Origin: CAIVVT01 sp963823095
Lineage (GTDB): Bacteria; Acidobacteriota; Terriglobia; Bryobacterales; Bryobacteraceae
Direction of reading: 5' to 3'
DNA: 64,000 nt
Assembly: GCA_963823095.1 (NCBI GenBank)
Contig: CAWGKI010000004.1
Location: forward strand, 248,001-312,000
Shown one piece after another: positions 44,933-58,704 of the stretch (position 1 is the first letter of the stretch; each line of letters starts with the position of its first letter). The notes under the pieces were generated by a model, which worked only from the letters and a program-made list of their open reading frames with translations, made no database searches and had not been told where the DNA came from. Made by a program: the position numbers and the translations under genes.

Positions 44933-46125
44933 TTGTTTTTCGCAAATCTGTCGCTCTTCGAATTCCTCTCGCTGCTATCGGTGGCGTCGGCGGCGACAGT
45001 GGCGCTGTACCTGCTCAGCCGATCGCGCCGCCGGATGACGGTGGCCACGCTGCGGTTCTGGCAGAATGCGACGCAGGCCGCGCAGCAGCGTCACCGCCGG
45101 CGGGTGGACCAGCCGTGGTCCCTGATCCTGCAACTGTTGGCGATTCTGTGCCTGCTGCTGGCCATCGCACAGCCGCGCTGGGGCACGCGACTGCTGGGCG
45201 GGCGCGACCATGTTCTCCTGCTCGACACGTCGGCCTGGATGGGGGCTCCCACCCGGGATGGAGATCTGTCCACGCAGGCGCGGCGCTCGGCCCTGCGCTG
45301 GCTGCGGACGCTGCCTTCCCAGGATCGCGTCATGCTGATTCGCGCCGGAGCCGAGGCATTGCCGGCGACGCGTTTCGAATCCGACCGGGGCGCGGTCGAA
45401 GCAGCCATACGCGCGTCGTCTCCCAGCATGGGTGCGCTGGATTTGGAGCAGTGTCTGGCGCTCGCGCGGCAGTCGCAAACGCTCGAAGCGCGGGATCCCG
45501 GGGAGATCGTATACATCGGCGCGGCCCGGCTCGCCGCGGACCCGGCCGCACTCCAGATTCCGCCCAATTTCCGCTACGTGCCGGTCTCCGCGCCTCCGTC
45601 GAACGCGGGTTTTACCGGAGCGTCGCTGCAACGCGTGCAGGGCGAGGCGACTCATTGGCAGGCGACGTTCGCCGTACGCAATTACGCGGCGCAACCCAGG
45701 GTGGCTCAAGTGGCGATCGGCTACGGCGGAGCGCAGGCCGGAGCCCGTCGCGTGACGCTCGCGCCGCTCGCCGAGACCACGCTCACCTTCGACATCCGCG
45801 CCACGGCCGCGGGCTGGATCGAGGCACGGCTGACACCGTCCGATGCCATGCCGGCCGACGACAGCATCACGCTGGAGGTCCCATCGCCCGAGCCTTTGCG
45901 GATCGCGGTCTACTCGGATGCGCCCGAGTTGCTGCGGCCGGTTTTTTCCTCGGATCCGAGACTCGCTCCGCAGTACTTGCCGGTGAGTGCATACCGCAGC
46001 GACCCGGACGCGGGCCTGATCGTCATTGACGGTTTCGCCCCGCCTCAGCCTCCCCAGCGGCCGAGCCTGTGGATCGCTCCGCCCGCGTCAGCGTCGCCCA
46101 TTCCGGCGCGCCTGGTCGAGCGGGG
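44933..46125 (+). CDS. BatA-like membrane protein, N-terminal part up to a frameshift
   Basis: TTG start at 44933. LSLFEFLSLLSVASAATVALYLLSRSRRRMTVATLRFW and LILQLLAILCLLLAIAQPRWG are the two N-terminal helices of BatA-type aerotolerance proteins; HVLLLDTSAWMG is a degenerate VWA MIDAS site (DTSxW instead of DxSxS), so metal binding is doubtful. The frame breaks in the GGGG run at 46122-46125. With one G removed, PARLVER continues as ELVLSHWHNDSPLGAGLRS in the frame of the downstream part. It is 4 bp after the DUF58 gene. As written, the uncorrected frame would end at 46348 in non-family sequence. Confidence 0.75.
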
Positions 46126-49100
46126 AGCTTGTTCTGTCGCACTGGCACAACGACTCGCCGCTCGGAGCGGGCCTGCGTTCGAACGACCTGAAGCTGAAAG
46201 GCGCGCTGGTTCTCGACTTGCCGCCAGGCGCGACGCCGGTGGCCAGCACGCCGCAGGGGCCGGTGGTTGCGGCACTGTTGCAACGGGGTGCGCTACCCCC
46301 TCTGGCGGTGCTCGGTTTTCACCCGATGCGGACGGCTCTTCGCTCTGAAATCGCCGCGCCGCTGCTGTTCGCGAATCTGCTGGAAGCGCTCGCGCCCGAG
46401 GCGTTGGTCGAGCGCGGCACTCTCGCGGCAGCACCCGGCGTAATTCAACTGGAACTGCCGGCTGGCGTCGATCCGGCGCTGCTGAAAGTGGCCGATGAAA
46501 ACGCGCGGCCGGTGCCCTATACGCTCGACGGTCACACGCTGCGCCTGTTCACGCCTCGCATCGGCACTGTCCGCGTCCGCGCCGGGGCATACGAGCAGAT
46601 CTACTCGCTCGTGCTGCCCGGCTATGGAGCATTTCAATGGGATGTGCCCGCCGGCGTTACCCGTGGCCTGCCTCGCACGACCTTGCCCGAGGCTCTGCCG
46701 CGCGAACTGTGGAAATGGCTGGCCGGCCTGGGATTGGCGCTCATTCTCTTGGAATGGTGGCTCTTCGGCCGGGGCCGGTCGTGGTTCGTGCGCTCGCAGA
46801 TTCCCTCGCTCGTGTTCAAAGGCATCACCATCGTCGCTTGTCTCGCGGCCTTTTTCGAGCCGCGCCTGCCGGTGAGCGAAACGAAGCTGGCCGTCGGTCT
46901 GTTGATCGACACTTCGCAGAGCATCCCGGACTCGTCGCTCGCTCGTGCGAATGAGTTCGCCAACTCCGCGCGGCGCGCCAGCGGCCGCAACGATTTGCGC
47001 GAGCTGCCCTTTGCCCGCACGGTCCGCGCCGAGGATGTTGCCGAGCGCGCCTCCGGCCGATTCCATTTGACGCAGGCGGAAGCCGGGCGGGCGACCGGCA
47101 TCGAAGCCGCAATTCGCCAGGCCGCCGCATCGCTTCCATCGGGGCGTGTGCCGCGACTGGTGCTGGTCTCCGACGGGGTGGAGACGGAGGGCTCGGCCGC
47201 GCGTGCCGCACAACTGGCGGCATCCCTGGACATCCCCGTGGACACGGTCCTGCTCCCCGGCCGTCCGGAGCCGCGCTTCCGCATCGACGCAGCAGGCTTC
47301 CCGGCGACCGCTTTCACGGGCGAACGCTTCCCCATCGATCTGACGGTGAACTCGCCCGAGCCGTCGCCCGCGATCCTCGACCTGACGGCCGAGGGCCGGC
47401 CCATCGGGTCCAACACGGTCAAACTGCTCGCAGGGGAGAACCACATTCGCGCCTACGCCTCGTTGAACGAGGCGGGAGCCTTCGAGTTGACCGGTTCACT
47501 GCGCGCCGGCGCACTGGGTGAGGCACGTTTCGCGCAGGCCATCTCGTTCCGCTCGCCGCGCCTGCTGTTCCTCTCTCAGGATGCGCCGGGCATGGAAGAG
47601 CATCTGCTCGCAACGCTCCGCGCCGCACGCTTCGACGTGGACGCGCGCACGCCCTGGAATGCCGCACGGCTGGAGGACTACCAGGTCGTCGTCTTCAACA
47701 ACTGGGATCTGGAATCGCTGCCCGAGTCTCGCAAAAAAGACCTGGAGAAATTCGTGCAGCGCGGCGGTGGACTGTTGGTCATCGGCGGCGAGAGGAACTC
47801 CTACCTGGAGAAGAAGAATCCACAAATGGACGCGCTGGACCGCACCCTGCCGGCCACCGTCGCGCCGCCGCGCAGCCCCGAGGGCGCGGTCGTGATCCTG
47901 ATCATCGACAAGTCTTCGTCGATGGAGGGCCGCAAGATCGAACTGGCCCGTCTGGCGGCAATCGGCGTTGTCGAGAATCTGCGGCCGATCGATCAGGTTG
48001 GAGTGCTGATTTTTGACAACTCCCACCAATGGGCCGTTCCATTGAGACGCGCCGAGGATCGCACGCTCATCAAGCGCCTGATCGCCGGCATCGTGCCCGA
48101 CGGAGGCACCCAGATCGCTCCGGCGCTGGCCGAGGCGTACCGCCGCATCCAATCCGCACAGGGCGCCTACAAGCACATCGTGCTCCTGACCGACGGCATC
48201 TCCGAAGAGGGCGATTCGATGAGCCTCTCGAAGGACGCGAACCAGAAGCGTGTGACCATCTCCACGGTCGGCCTGGGCCAGGACGTGAATCGAGCGTACC
48301 TCGAGAAGATCGCGCAGGTGGCGGGAGGCAAATCGTATTTCCTCACCGAGCCGGCGGGCCTGGAGCAGATTCTGGTGAAGGACGTGATGGAGCACACCGG
48401 CTCCACGACGGTTGAGAAGCCCATCTACCCGCGAGTCGTGCGGCAGGTCGAGACGCTGGAAGGCCTCGGGTTGGAACGCGCGCCGACCCTCAAGGGCTAC
48501 GTGCGATTTCAGGCCAAGCGCGCCGCGGACATGATCCTCGAGGTGGAAGACAAAGATCCGCTCTACGTCCGCTGGCAGTACGGCCTGGGACGCTCCGCCG
48601 TGTTCACATCCGATGCCAAATCTCGTTGGGCCGAGGCATGGGTTGCCTGGAAAGGCTTCGATCGCTTTTGGGAGAATGTGCTGCGCGACCTGCTGCCGCA
48701 TGCGCAGCAGGGCGAATCGCGGCTCACATGGGATCCGGCGGCGTCGCGCTTGATTGTGGATTACCGTCTGGCCGACGCATCGGAAGCGCCGAGCCAGCCG
48801 CCGCACTTGTTTGCGCTGGGTCCAGGCGGATTCCAGACGGTGCTGGCGGTGGAGAAGGTTGGCGAAGGCCATTATCGGGCGGCGTTTCCGATTGGCGCCC
48901 GGCGAGGCTTGTTCCGCGTGCGTCCCGCCGAGGAGTCGCGGCTGTTTCCCGAGACCGGGCTGTATCTGCCGGAGCCGGAACTGACGGCGACTGGCAACAA
49001 CGAGAAGCTGATGCGTGATATCTCTGCCTGGACGGGTGGCGTATTTAACCCGAGCCCCGCTCAGATCTTCCGCGCCCCTGCGCGGGCTCTGGCTTCGTGG

Positions 49101-49226
49101 CTCACCCTGTGGCCCGGATTGCTGGCCGTGACGCTGCTGTTCAATCTGATTGAAGTCTTCTGGAGGCGCTTCCGGCGGCCCGGGGCTTCGATTTCTCTGC
49201 CGTTCCTGGCCTCGCGAGCCGCTTGA
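46126..49226 (+). CDS. C-terminal half of BatA-like protein fused to a large VWA-domain membrane protein
   Basis: Continuation of the preceding frame after correction. To about 46790 it completes a BatA-like protein, ending with the helix LWKWLAGLGLALILLEWWLFGRG. The same frame goes straight on, without stop or clear new start, into a second protein: helix LVFKGITIVACLAAFFEP, VGLLIDTSQSIPDSS (first VWA site, DTSQS), a glutamine-amidotransferase-like segment (VVVFNNWDLESLPESRKKDLEKFVQRGGGLLVIGG), then VVILIIDKSSSMEGRKIELAR (complete MIDAS DKSSS) with HIVLLTDGISEEGD. A final helix is at LWPGLLAVTLLFNLIEVFW. Homologues are normally separate genes, so the fusion is notable. It probably forms a membrane complex with the DUF58 protein. 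Confidence 0.75.
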
Positions 49227-49230
49227 GTAA

Positions 49231-49326
49231 GTGGGGCGGACGCCCTCGTCCGCGCGGGTCCCCCTGGACCCGCAGGCCCAAAGGCGGACTCTGGAGAGTC
49301 CACGCGGCGCTGGAGCGCCGCCCCAC
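49231..49326. repeat. GTGGGGC modular palindromic element, copy 6 (two inverted units)
   Basis: Begins GTGGGGC and ends GCCCCAC. Hairpins are GCGGACG-CCCT-CGTCCGC, GCGGGTCC-CCC-TGGACCCGC (approximate), GCGGACTC-TGGA-GAGTCCACGC, and GCGGCGC-TGGA-GCGCCGC. It lies between the convergent VWA and IorB genes and could double as a bidirectional terminator. Confidence 0.82.
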
Positions 49327-49337
49327 AAACACGGAAC

Positions 49338-51593
49338 TCACACCAGCTTGGTCTTGCGGATCGGCAGTTCGCGGATGCGCTTGCCGGTGGCCGCGAAGAT
49401 GGCGTTGCAAATGGCCGGCGACATGGGCGGTACGCCGGGTTCGCCGACTCCCGCCGGCGGAGCGTCGCTGGGAACGATGTAGACATGCGTTTCGCGCGGG
49501 GCCTCCGGCATGCGGGCCACCGGGTAGTTGTGGAAGTTGGATTGGGTGATGCGGCCGTTGCGGAAGCTGATCTCGCCCATGAGGGCGGCTGAGGCGCCGA
49601 AGACCGCCGCCCCCTCGAATTGCGAGCGGACGCGATCGGCGTTGACGATGCGGCCGGCGTCCAACGCTGTGTCGACGCGATGAATATGGATGCCACCCTG
49701 CGAGTCCACTTCCAGGTCCACCACCGAGGCGACATAGGTGAGGAAGCTGCGATGCGCGCAGATGCCCAGCGCCCGGCCGTTTCCTGGTTTATGCCTGCCC
49801 CAGTCGGCTTTTTCTGCCGCCATTTCGATCACCCGCCGCAGGCGGCCCGTGTCGTAGGCGTAAGCGTCCTTTCCGTCCGAGCCCATGGCTACGCCCTGCG
49901 ACTTGAAGTCGATCTTGCGGTCCGGGCCGAGGGACTCGAGCAGGTATTCCAGCGGATCCCGTCCTGCAAGATGGGCCAACTCATCCAGGAATGAGTGCAC
50001 GGCGAAGGCGTGGTAAATGCTCGCGACCGAGCGCAGCCAGCCGATGCGCACCGGCGGGCTGGCCGGGCCACTTTCGACGCGATGGTTCGGGAGGTCGAAG
50101 GGCACGTCCGTCCAGCCCAGGCTCAACTCGAAGGTCGGATAGACGTCCTTCGGGTTGAAGAGCGTCGTGATGGGAGGGAACACACTGCGCTGCAGCCAGG
50201 CGAGCGGCTTGCCCTTTTCGTCCAGTCCCGCCTTGAGATACATGGCGGCGGTCGAGTGGTAGTAGTCGAAGTGGATGTCGTCTTCGCGGCTCCAGGCTAC
50301 CTTGACGGGCTTGCCGCACTTCTTCGAAAGAATGGCCGCTTCGGCGACGTAGTCCGGCTTGGATTTGCGGCCGAACGCTCCGCCGAGCAGGGTCACGTGA
50401 CAGGTGACGTCTTCCTTCTTGATGCCCAGTGCGCTGGCGACGGTCTCTTGCACGGCTTGCGGATTCTGAGTCGCGGCCCACGTGATCACCTTGCCGTCGC
50501 GGAACTCGGCCACCGCCGCCGGTGGCTCCATGGAGGCATGGGCGAGCAACGGTGTAGTGTATTCCGCTTCGTGCGTTTTCGCGGCGCGGCCGATGGCTTC
50601 GTCGAAATCGCCGATGTTGCGTACCACTTTGCCCGGCTTGTGGGCGGTTTCCATCAGGCCGGCGCGGAACGCGACCGAGTCGGCCTCGCCATTCGGGCCA
50701 GGATCCCACTCCACCTTCAGCTTCTTGCGGCCCTGCATCACGGCCCAGGTATTGTCGCCAATCACGGCGACGCCGCCCAGCGGTTTGAACAGCCAGGGCG
50801 GATCGGAATGGTCGATGGTGACAACCTGCCGGACGCCTTTCACCTTCAGTGCTTCGGCCGCGTCGTAGCTCTTGAGTTTCCCGTCGATCACCGGCGAGCG
50901 CTCTATGGAGGCGTAGAGCATCCCGTCCATATGCGCGTCGAATCCGAAGACCGCGCGTCCATGGACCATGTCGTCGAGGTCGGTGATGGGGAAGTCCTTG
51001 CCGACGTATTTGTAGTCCGCCGGCGCCTTGAAGACCAGGCTCTTCGGATCGGGTGCGGGTTGAGCGGCGGCAAGCGTGGCCAATGCGCCGAAGCCCAGAG
51101 TGCGGCCGGAGGCCTGATGAACGATCTGGTGGTTCCTCGCCTTGCATTCCTCAGGAGGTACGCCCCATTTGGCGGCTGCGGCATGCTCGAGCATCGTGCG
51201 GGCGCTCGCGCCCACCTCGCGCATAGTCTTGAGGAACAGCCGGATGGAGCAGGAGCCGTCGGTGTCCTGCGAGCCGAGGCGCGCGTCGCCGATCGCCTGC
51301 TCGATGCGGACCCGGCTCATGTCGGCGTCCATCTCTTCGGCCACGACGGCGGGCAGCGAGCTGCGGACACCGGTGCCCATCTCGGAGCGGTGGGCGAGGA
51401 TAGTCAGCGTCCCATCCGGACTCAAGCTGAGCCAGAGATTGGGGCGCCAGTCCTCGGATGCGTTGGCTGCCCTCGCAGACGTGACAGCGGCGAAGGCGCC
51501 CTCCGGGACGACTCGCGCGGCGAGGACGAAAGCTCCCGCGGAGAACATCTGGCCCAGCAGGCCGCGGCGGCTGAGATTGCGGATTTCGCTCAT
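49338..51593 (-). CDS. iorB: Molybdopterin-binding subunit of an IorB-type aldehyde/isoquinoline oxidoreductase, Tat-exported
   Basis: 751 residues from ATG 51593, overlapping the small subunit by 4 bp. A Tat signal opens it (NLSRRGLLGQMFSAGAFVLA). Xanthine-oxidase-family signatures: EMGTGVRSSLPAVVAEEMDAD, DTDGSCSIR, LGGAFGRKSKPDYVAEAAIL, IGWLRSVASIYHAFAVHSFLDELA, and PPAGVGEPGVPPMSPA with the catalytic Glu of GEPG. These enzymes hydroxylate N-heterocycles or oxidise aldehydes using a Mo-cytosine-dinucleotide cofactor, with water as oxygen source. The substrate is not predictable. The [2Fe-2S] partner has no signal and would be exported with it. Earlier in-frame starts read through non-family sequence. 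Confidence 0.9.
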   Translation of the reverse strand: MSEIRNLSRRGLLGQMFSAGAFVLAARVVPEGAFAAVTSARAANASEDWRPNLWLSLSPDGTLTILAHRSEMGTGVRSSLPAVVAEEMDADMSRVRIEQAIGDARLGSQDTDGSCSIRLFLKTMREVGASARTMLEHAAAAKWGVPPEECKARNHQIVHQASGRTLGFGALATLAAAQPAPDPKSLVFKAPADYKYVGKDFPITDLDDMVHGRAVFGFDAHMDGMLYASIERSPVIDGKLKSYDAAEALKVKGVRQVVTIDHSDPPWLFKPLGGVAVIGDNTWAVMQGRKKLKVEWDPGPNGEADSVAFRAGLMETAHKPGKVVRNIGDFDEAIGRAAKTHEAEYTTPLLAHASMEPPAAVAEFRDGKVITWAATQNPQAVQETVASALGIKKEDVTCHVTLLGGAFGRKSKPDYVAEAAILSKKCGKPVKVAWSREDDIHFDYYHSTAAMYLKAGLDEKGKPLAWLQRSVFPPITTLFNPKDVYPTFELSLGWTDVPFDLPNHRVESGPASPPVRIGWLRSVASIYHAFAVHSFLDELAHLAGRDPLEYLLESLGPDRKIDFKSQGVAMGSDGKDAYAYDTGRLRRVIEMAAEKADWGRHKPGNGRALGICAHRSFLTYVASVVDLEVDSQGGIHIHRVDTALDAGRIVNADRVRSQFEGAAVFGASAALMGEISFRNGRITQSNFHNYPVARMPEAPRETHVYIVPSDAPPAGVGEPGVPPMSPAICNAIFAATGKRIRELPIRKTKLV

Positions 51594-52135
51594 CGTCCCG
51601 GCTCCTTTGCGACCAGCACCGGCATCAGGCTTGAAGAGGCCACGGCGGGCTCGGCTTTGATCTCGCGAGCAGGCTTGGATCCCGTCTTGGCGGCAGCCGC
51701 TGTCTTGATTGCGGCGCGGATGCGCTGGTACGTTCCGCAGCGGCAGATGTTGCCCTCCATGGCCGCATCGATATCGGCGTCGGTCGGGTGCGGCTTTTCG
51801 TGCAGCAGCGAGGCGGCCTGCATGATCTGGCCGGACTGGCAGTAGCCGCATTGCGGTACGTTGTGCTGCTTCCAGGCCGCCTGCAGGACGTGGTCGCCAT
51901 TGGTGGCCAGACCCTCGATGGTGGTGACGCGCTTGCCCGCCGCCGCCTTCATCGTTGTCTGGCAGCTTCGGACGGCCACTCCGTCCAGATGTACGGTACA
52001 GGCGCCGCACAGCCCCAGGCCGCAGCCGTATTTGGTTCCAGTGAGTTGCAGTTCGTCCCGGAGAAACCAGAGCAGAGGCATCTCGGGGTCTCCCTCGAAA
52101 CTGCGAGAAACGCGATTTACCGTGAGTTTAATCAT
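51590..52135 (-). CDS. iorA: [2Fe-2S] subunit of an IorA-type molybdenum hydroxylase
   Basis: 181 residues. The plant-type ferredoxin cluster is CGLGLCGACTVHLDGVAVRSC and the second cluster is CGYCQSGQIMQAASLL followed by GNICRCGTYQRI. It passes electrons from the molybdopterin subunit (coded next, ATGA overlap) to an acceptor, usually a cytochrome c. The core ends at about residue 145. A further 35-residue tail rich in Ala, Lys and Ser (KTGSKPAREIKAEPAVASS) is longer than most homologues and may be disordered. No signal peptide, so export relies on the Tat signal of its partner. Confidence 0.92.
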   Translation of the reverse strand: MIKLTVNRVSRSFEGDPEMPLLWFLRDELQLTGTKYGCGLGLCGACTVHLDGVAVRSCQTTMKAAAGKRVTTIEGLATNGDHVLQAAWKQHNVPQCGYCQSGQIMQAASLLHEKPHPTDADIDAAMEGNICRCGTYQRIRAAIKTAAAAKTGSKPAREIKAEPAVASSSLMPVLVAKEPGR

Positions 52136-52552
52136 GACGGTTTATAGAGGATAATCCAATTCGACGATAGAATACAGGGGCGCTGCAGGAGTCTTCGATG
52201 CTCTCAAGTCGTACTTGGGATGAGAAAACGGCAGGTTGGGTATGCAAGAATCGGCAAGCGGATACCGGCGAACCAGCTATAGGAGTGAACAGGTTAGCCG
52301 GGCAGCACGAGCGGTCTTCGGCGCATCGGGCGGGCGTGCGGGCCACGAAACGCAGACGTCTGAGGAGGGCTCAGACCTGACATGTGCGTATGGAATCAGT
52401 CCTTCGCCGTGTTGATTCCTTGCCTCGGAGCTTACTATAGTGGTTCTTGGGTCTTTTTGCATTTCTGCATTTACGATCTTAAGGTCCGCAACGAGCAGAC
52501 CCAGCTCGTTGAAGAACAACACTAGCCCCAATCCCCAGGGAGGATTAATTCG
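52136..52552. promoter_or_regulatory. Divergent intergenic region with a candidate hppA promoter
   Basis: 417 bp with no credible gene. On the plus strand TTGATT (52412-52417), an 18-bp spacer and TATAGT (52436-52441) form a plausible sigma-70 promoter, giving a leader of about 100 bases. AGGGAGG at 52537-52543 is the ribosome-binding site. I did not find a clear minus-strand promoter for iorA. Confidence 0.5.
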
Positions 52553-55156
<2,604 letters not shown>

Positions 55157-55172
55157 GCTCAGTTCAACTTGG

Positions 55173-55208
55173 GCAAGAAGGGCGGACCGCAAGGTCCGCC
55201 CTTCTTGC
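55173..55208 (+). terminator. Strong terminator after hppA
   Basis: A perfect 16-bp stem (GCAAGAAGGGCGGACC / GGTCCGCCCTTCTTGC) with a GCAA tetraloop, 16 bp after the stop codon. Confidence 0.85.
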
Positions 55209-55393
55209 GTCTTGATCCAAAGTCGGCCAAGTCTTTGAATCGGCGCTGGTAAGCATATAGAATGTCATCGTCAGTCAGTGGCGGGTCAACTCCGTTGCCG
55301 TGACGGGGAGAAAGAGGCTTTCTGGTACCGCTTCGTGGACAGGTAGTACTCCTGTTCGCTTTCGCTTTCGTCGCGTGCCGCCGCACGGGTCCA

Positions 55394-58300
55394 GTGCAGC
55401 CTGGACCGCTTACCACCGCTGACTCGGTCCGTCGCCTAAGCTCCGAAGCGGCATCCGCCCGTCCGCCGGTGCATCTTACCGGCGTCATCACGGTCATCGA
55501 CGACTTCACCCGTGTCATGTTCGTCCAGGATGCAACGGGCGCCGTCTGGACCACGATGCCATTTGGCGCGCAAAACCTTCCGGGGAACTCCAGCATCGAA
55601 CTCAGCGGTACGGCGACGGCCATCGGGCAGGATCGCGCGATCATCTATCCATCCATCACCCGCGCGGGGCTGGGCGTTCAGCCGGTCCTCAGGCCGATTT
55701 CCAGATCGGACCTGATGACATCGCCCAAGAACTACGCGCTGGGCCGGCTGAGTGTGCGGATCAGAGAATTTCTCGCCGCCGCAGGGCGGGAGGTCCGCTT
55801 CATTGGTGAAATGAGCGACGGGCCGGTCGAGGTCAGTCTTCTCCACGCGCCGGCGGCGGCGGCCGAGGACTTGGTCGGACGACAGGTTGACCTTCTCGGG
55901 GTTCCGGCGCCGCCGACCCAGGTCAGCACGTCTGGGATGCCACTCTTTCTCGCCAATGAACTGGCTATGACGTCTGGGGCTAAGACGAGCACGAACCGCC
56001 TGAAACTCCTCACCACGATTAGCGAGGTCAAGTCGCTTTCCAGCCTGGAGGCAAGGCGCGCGTACCCGGTAGCGCTGCGCGGGGTTGTCACTACCAGCTC
56101 ACCCGCCGCGTACATGTTGACGATGCAGGACGAGACTGGGGCCATCTACGCTGAGCGCCGATCCACGCGGCGCGTATCCGCCTTACGGGTTCCGAATTCG
56201 AATCGAGGGAACGACTTCGCCCGGGGACTCCGCCCCGTCGATTTCCGTCCCGAAGATTACCGTCGAGGGCCGTGCTCCCATGCCCTCTCCGGTCGATATG
56301 GCGCGCTTCGAAACCAACGACTCCAAACTCGACAACCTTTGGGTCCACCTCGACGGAGTGGTCCGGCGGATATCTCCCGATCCAGCAGGCGGCTATCAGA
56401 TCGTCGTCGCCACGCCGCGGTTCAGAACGATCGTCATCGCGCAATCCGGCTCAGCGGCGGAGGCGGCGTTGTTTGTAACCGGGACCCCGGTATCAGTGGA
56501 CGGCACATATTCTCCCCGGGCCGACCGGTTCCGTCACTGGCAGGACTTCCAGGTGTTCACCCCCTCGCTCAGCGGCATCGGACGGGCTTCTCCCGGCGCT
56601 GCCGTTGCGCCTCAAGTCGCCCGTCTGCCCCTGCGGAGTCTGTTCAGCTATGGTACGGTGTCCAGCCCGACCGTTCCGGTAAAAGTCCGCGGGGTGGTGA
56701 CGCTTAGTTCGTCCGATGGCAGCGTCTACATCAGCGATGGAGAGGGAGGAATTCAGGTCGTCCCCGCTCCAGGCTTGGCAAAAGTCCAGCCCGGGACTCT
56801 GATTGAAGTAACGGGATTCCTTCCCAATGACCCTTCCTTACGCCGGATCGAGGATGCCTCCTGGACCGTGATCGGGCCGAGCGCCAAGCCCGAAGCTCCC
56901 ACGATTCAGGCCGAGAGCGCTCTTGATGGAAGCTATGAGTCGCGCTGGGTTCGGCTGGAGGGTCGGCTGACACACAGTCAGCAGGCGGTTGAATACAGCA
57001 TCCTGGTGCTGCAGTCTGCCAGCACCCTGGTGAACGTCTACACTACGGCGGCGCCCGATGCGGACTGGCGGTCGCTGCGCACCGGCAGCAATTTGATGGT
57101 CAGAGGCGTGGTCCTTCCGCCCCTTGACAGGACGGGTCTCACCGGGTCGCGCACGGTGTCGATTCTGGCCGGCTCCAGCCTGGATATTCAGGTGATCCAG
57201 ATGGCATCGTGGTGGACTCCGGAGCACCTCACGGCAACTCTCCTCGCGACTTCGGCGCTGCTGTTTGCACTGTTCGTGGTGGCTTCCATCCTGGTGCGGC
57301 GAGTGCGGCATCAATCGCAAGTCATCGAGAAAAGACTGGAGGCGGAGGCCGCGCTCAAATCGGAGGCTCAGGCCGCGAGCCGCGCCAAGAGCCAGTTCCT
57401 GGCGGCGATGAGCCACGAAATTCGCACGCCCATGAACGGAATTCTCGGGCTGACCGACCTCGCATTGCGGACCGCCGGCCAGCCCGAACAGGTCGTCTAT
57501 CTGAAAGACGCGCTCCAGAGCGCCCAGTCGCTGATGGGCATTCTGAACGACGTCCTGGACCTGGCAAAGATCGAATCCGGCAAAATGACCCTCGGAGAGG
57601 AGAGCTTTTCTTTCTCTTCGATGCTCCGGCCGGTCGTAGCCGCGGCCACTCTGCAATGCGAGGCCAAAGGAGTGCGCTTTGTCTGCAACGTGGCTCTCAG
57701 CGTCCCGGACATGGTGCTCGGCGACGTCATGCGTTTGCGGCAGATCGTCACAAATCTCGTCTCCAATGCGTGCAAATTCACCCACGAAGGACAGATCGTG
57801 CTGGAGGCATCCATCAAGGAAGCGGGGGAGGGCGAAGGAGCAAGCACGGAATCCTTCACGCTGTCGTTGCACGTCCGCGACACCGGGATAGGCATTGCGC
57901 CGGATCAGATCAGCAGGATTTTCGATGCCTTCGAGCAGGCCGACCGCTCCGACAGCAGGCGCTATGGGGGGACCGGACTGGGGCTCGCGATCTGCCTCAA
58001 CCTTGCCCGCCTGATGGGCGGGGAGATGCACGCCAGCAGCAAACTCAATGAGGGTAGCGATTTTTGGATAGAGATCCCGATGCGCCGGGCTCCGGAATCT
58101 GACGCCACGGCGAATGGACAGGCTTCGTTACCCGATCTGACCGTTCCTGTGCCGTCCTCCTCTCAGCAGCTCAAGATTCTAGCCGCGGAGGACAACCGGA
58201 TCAATCGCACGCTCCTGGGCCGGATCCTGGAGCGGGCGGGGCACCAGGTAGTCTTCGCTGGAGACGGGGCCGAGACTCTGAGCCTCTGGGAACAAGGCGG

Positions 58301-58559
58301 CTTCGATCTCCTCCTGATGGACTTGCAGATGCCTGTAATGGACGGATTGGAAGCGGCGCGAGAGATCCGCAAGAGAGAGGCGGGAATCGGAGTTCGCACG
58401 CCAATCGTTGCGGTTACGGCGCGGGCGATGAACGAGGACCGGGATCTGACCATCGCCGCGGGAATGGATGGATATGTCTCAAAGCCCTACTCCTCGGAGG
58501 AGATCCTGACCGCCATTCAAACCGCTCTCCATAAGAGCAACGGCGAATCCGCGAGCTGA
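55394..58559 (+). CDS. Hybrid sensor histidine kinase/response regulator, frameshifted at about 56158
   Basis: About 1,055 residues after one base is removed from the CC at 56158-56159. The N-terminal half is an extracytoplasmic sensor of repeated small beta modules (VHLTGVITVIDDFTRVMFVQDATGAVW; VALRGVVTTSSPAAYMLTMQDETGAIY; VKVRGVVTLSSSDGSVYISDGEGGIQV), OB-fold-like. A helix (ATLLATSALLFALFVVASILV) leads to the HisKA box FLAAMSHEIRTPMNGILGLTDLAL (phospho-His), the HATPase motifs NLVSNACKFTHEG and DTGIGIAPDQISRIFDAFEQ, and a receiver ILAAEDNRINRTLLG...LLLMDLQMPVMDGLEA (phospho-Asp). GTG 55394 may not be the true start: the same frame upstream reads LLFAFAFVAC, a signal or lipobox-like stretch, opening at a CTG behind GGGGAGAAAGAGG. 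Confidence 0.82.
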
Positions 58560-58704
58560 TCCGGAGCGGCGGCAATTCGGGCCTTGGCGAATGCGGGGCA
58601 AAACCGAACGATTCTTCACCATTTTTTGCGGAATTCTCTCCGCTGCGCCGAATTCTCTTGAATGGCCGTCGGGATTCTGGTAACTAGAATGCCACGGAGG
58701 TGAT

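Noticed and set aside
46118..46130. Programmed ribosomal frameshifting in the BatA gene
   Set aside because: The GGGG run is not a known slippery heptamer with a following structure I could identify, and the same +1 class of break occurs in eight other unrelated genes.
47496..49995. Minus-strand open frame of about 610 codons across the VWA gene, and similar antisense frames over IorB, the pyrophosphatase and the amidohydrolases
   Set aside because: All mirror genes with clear catalytic motifs and show no protein-like features of their own.
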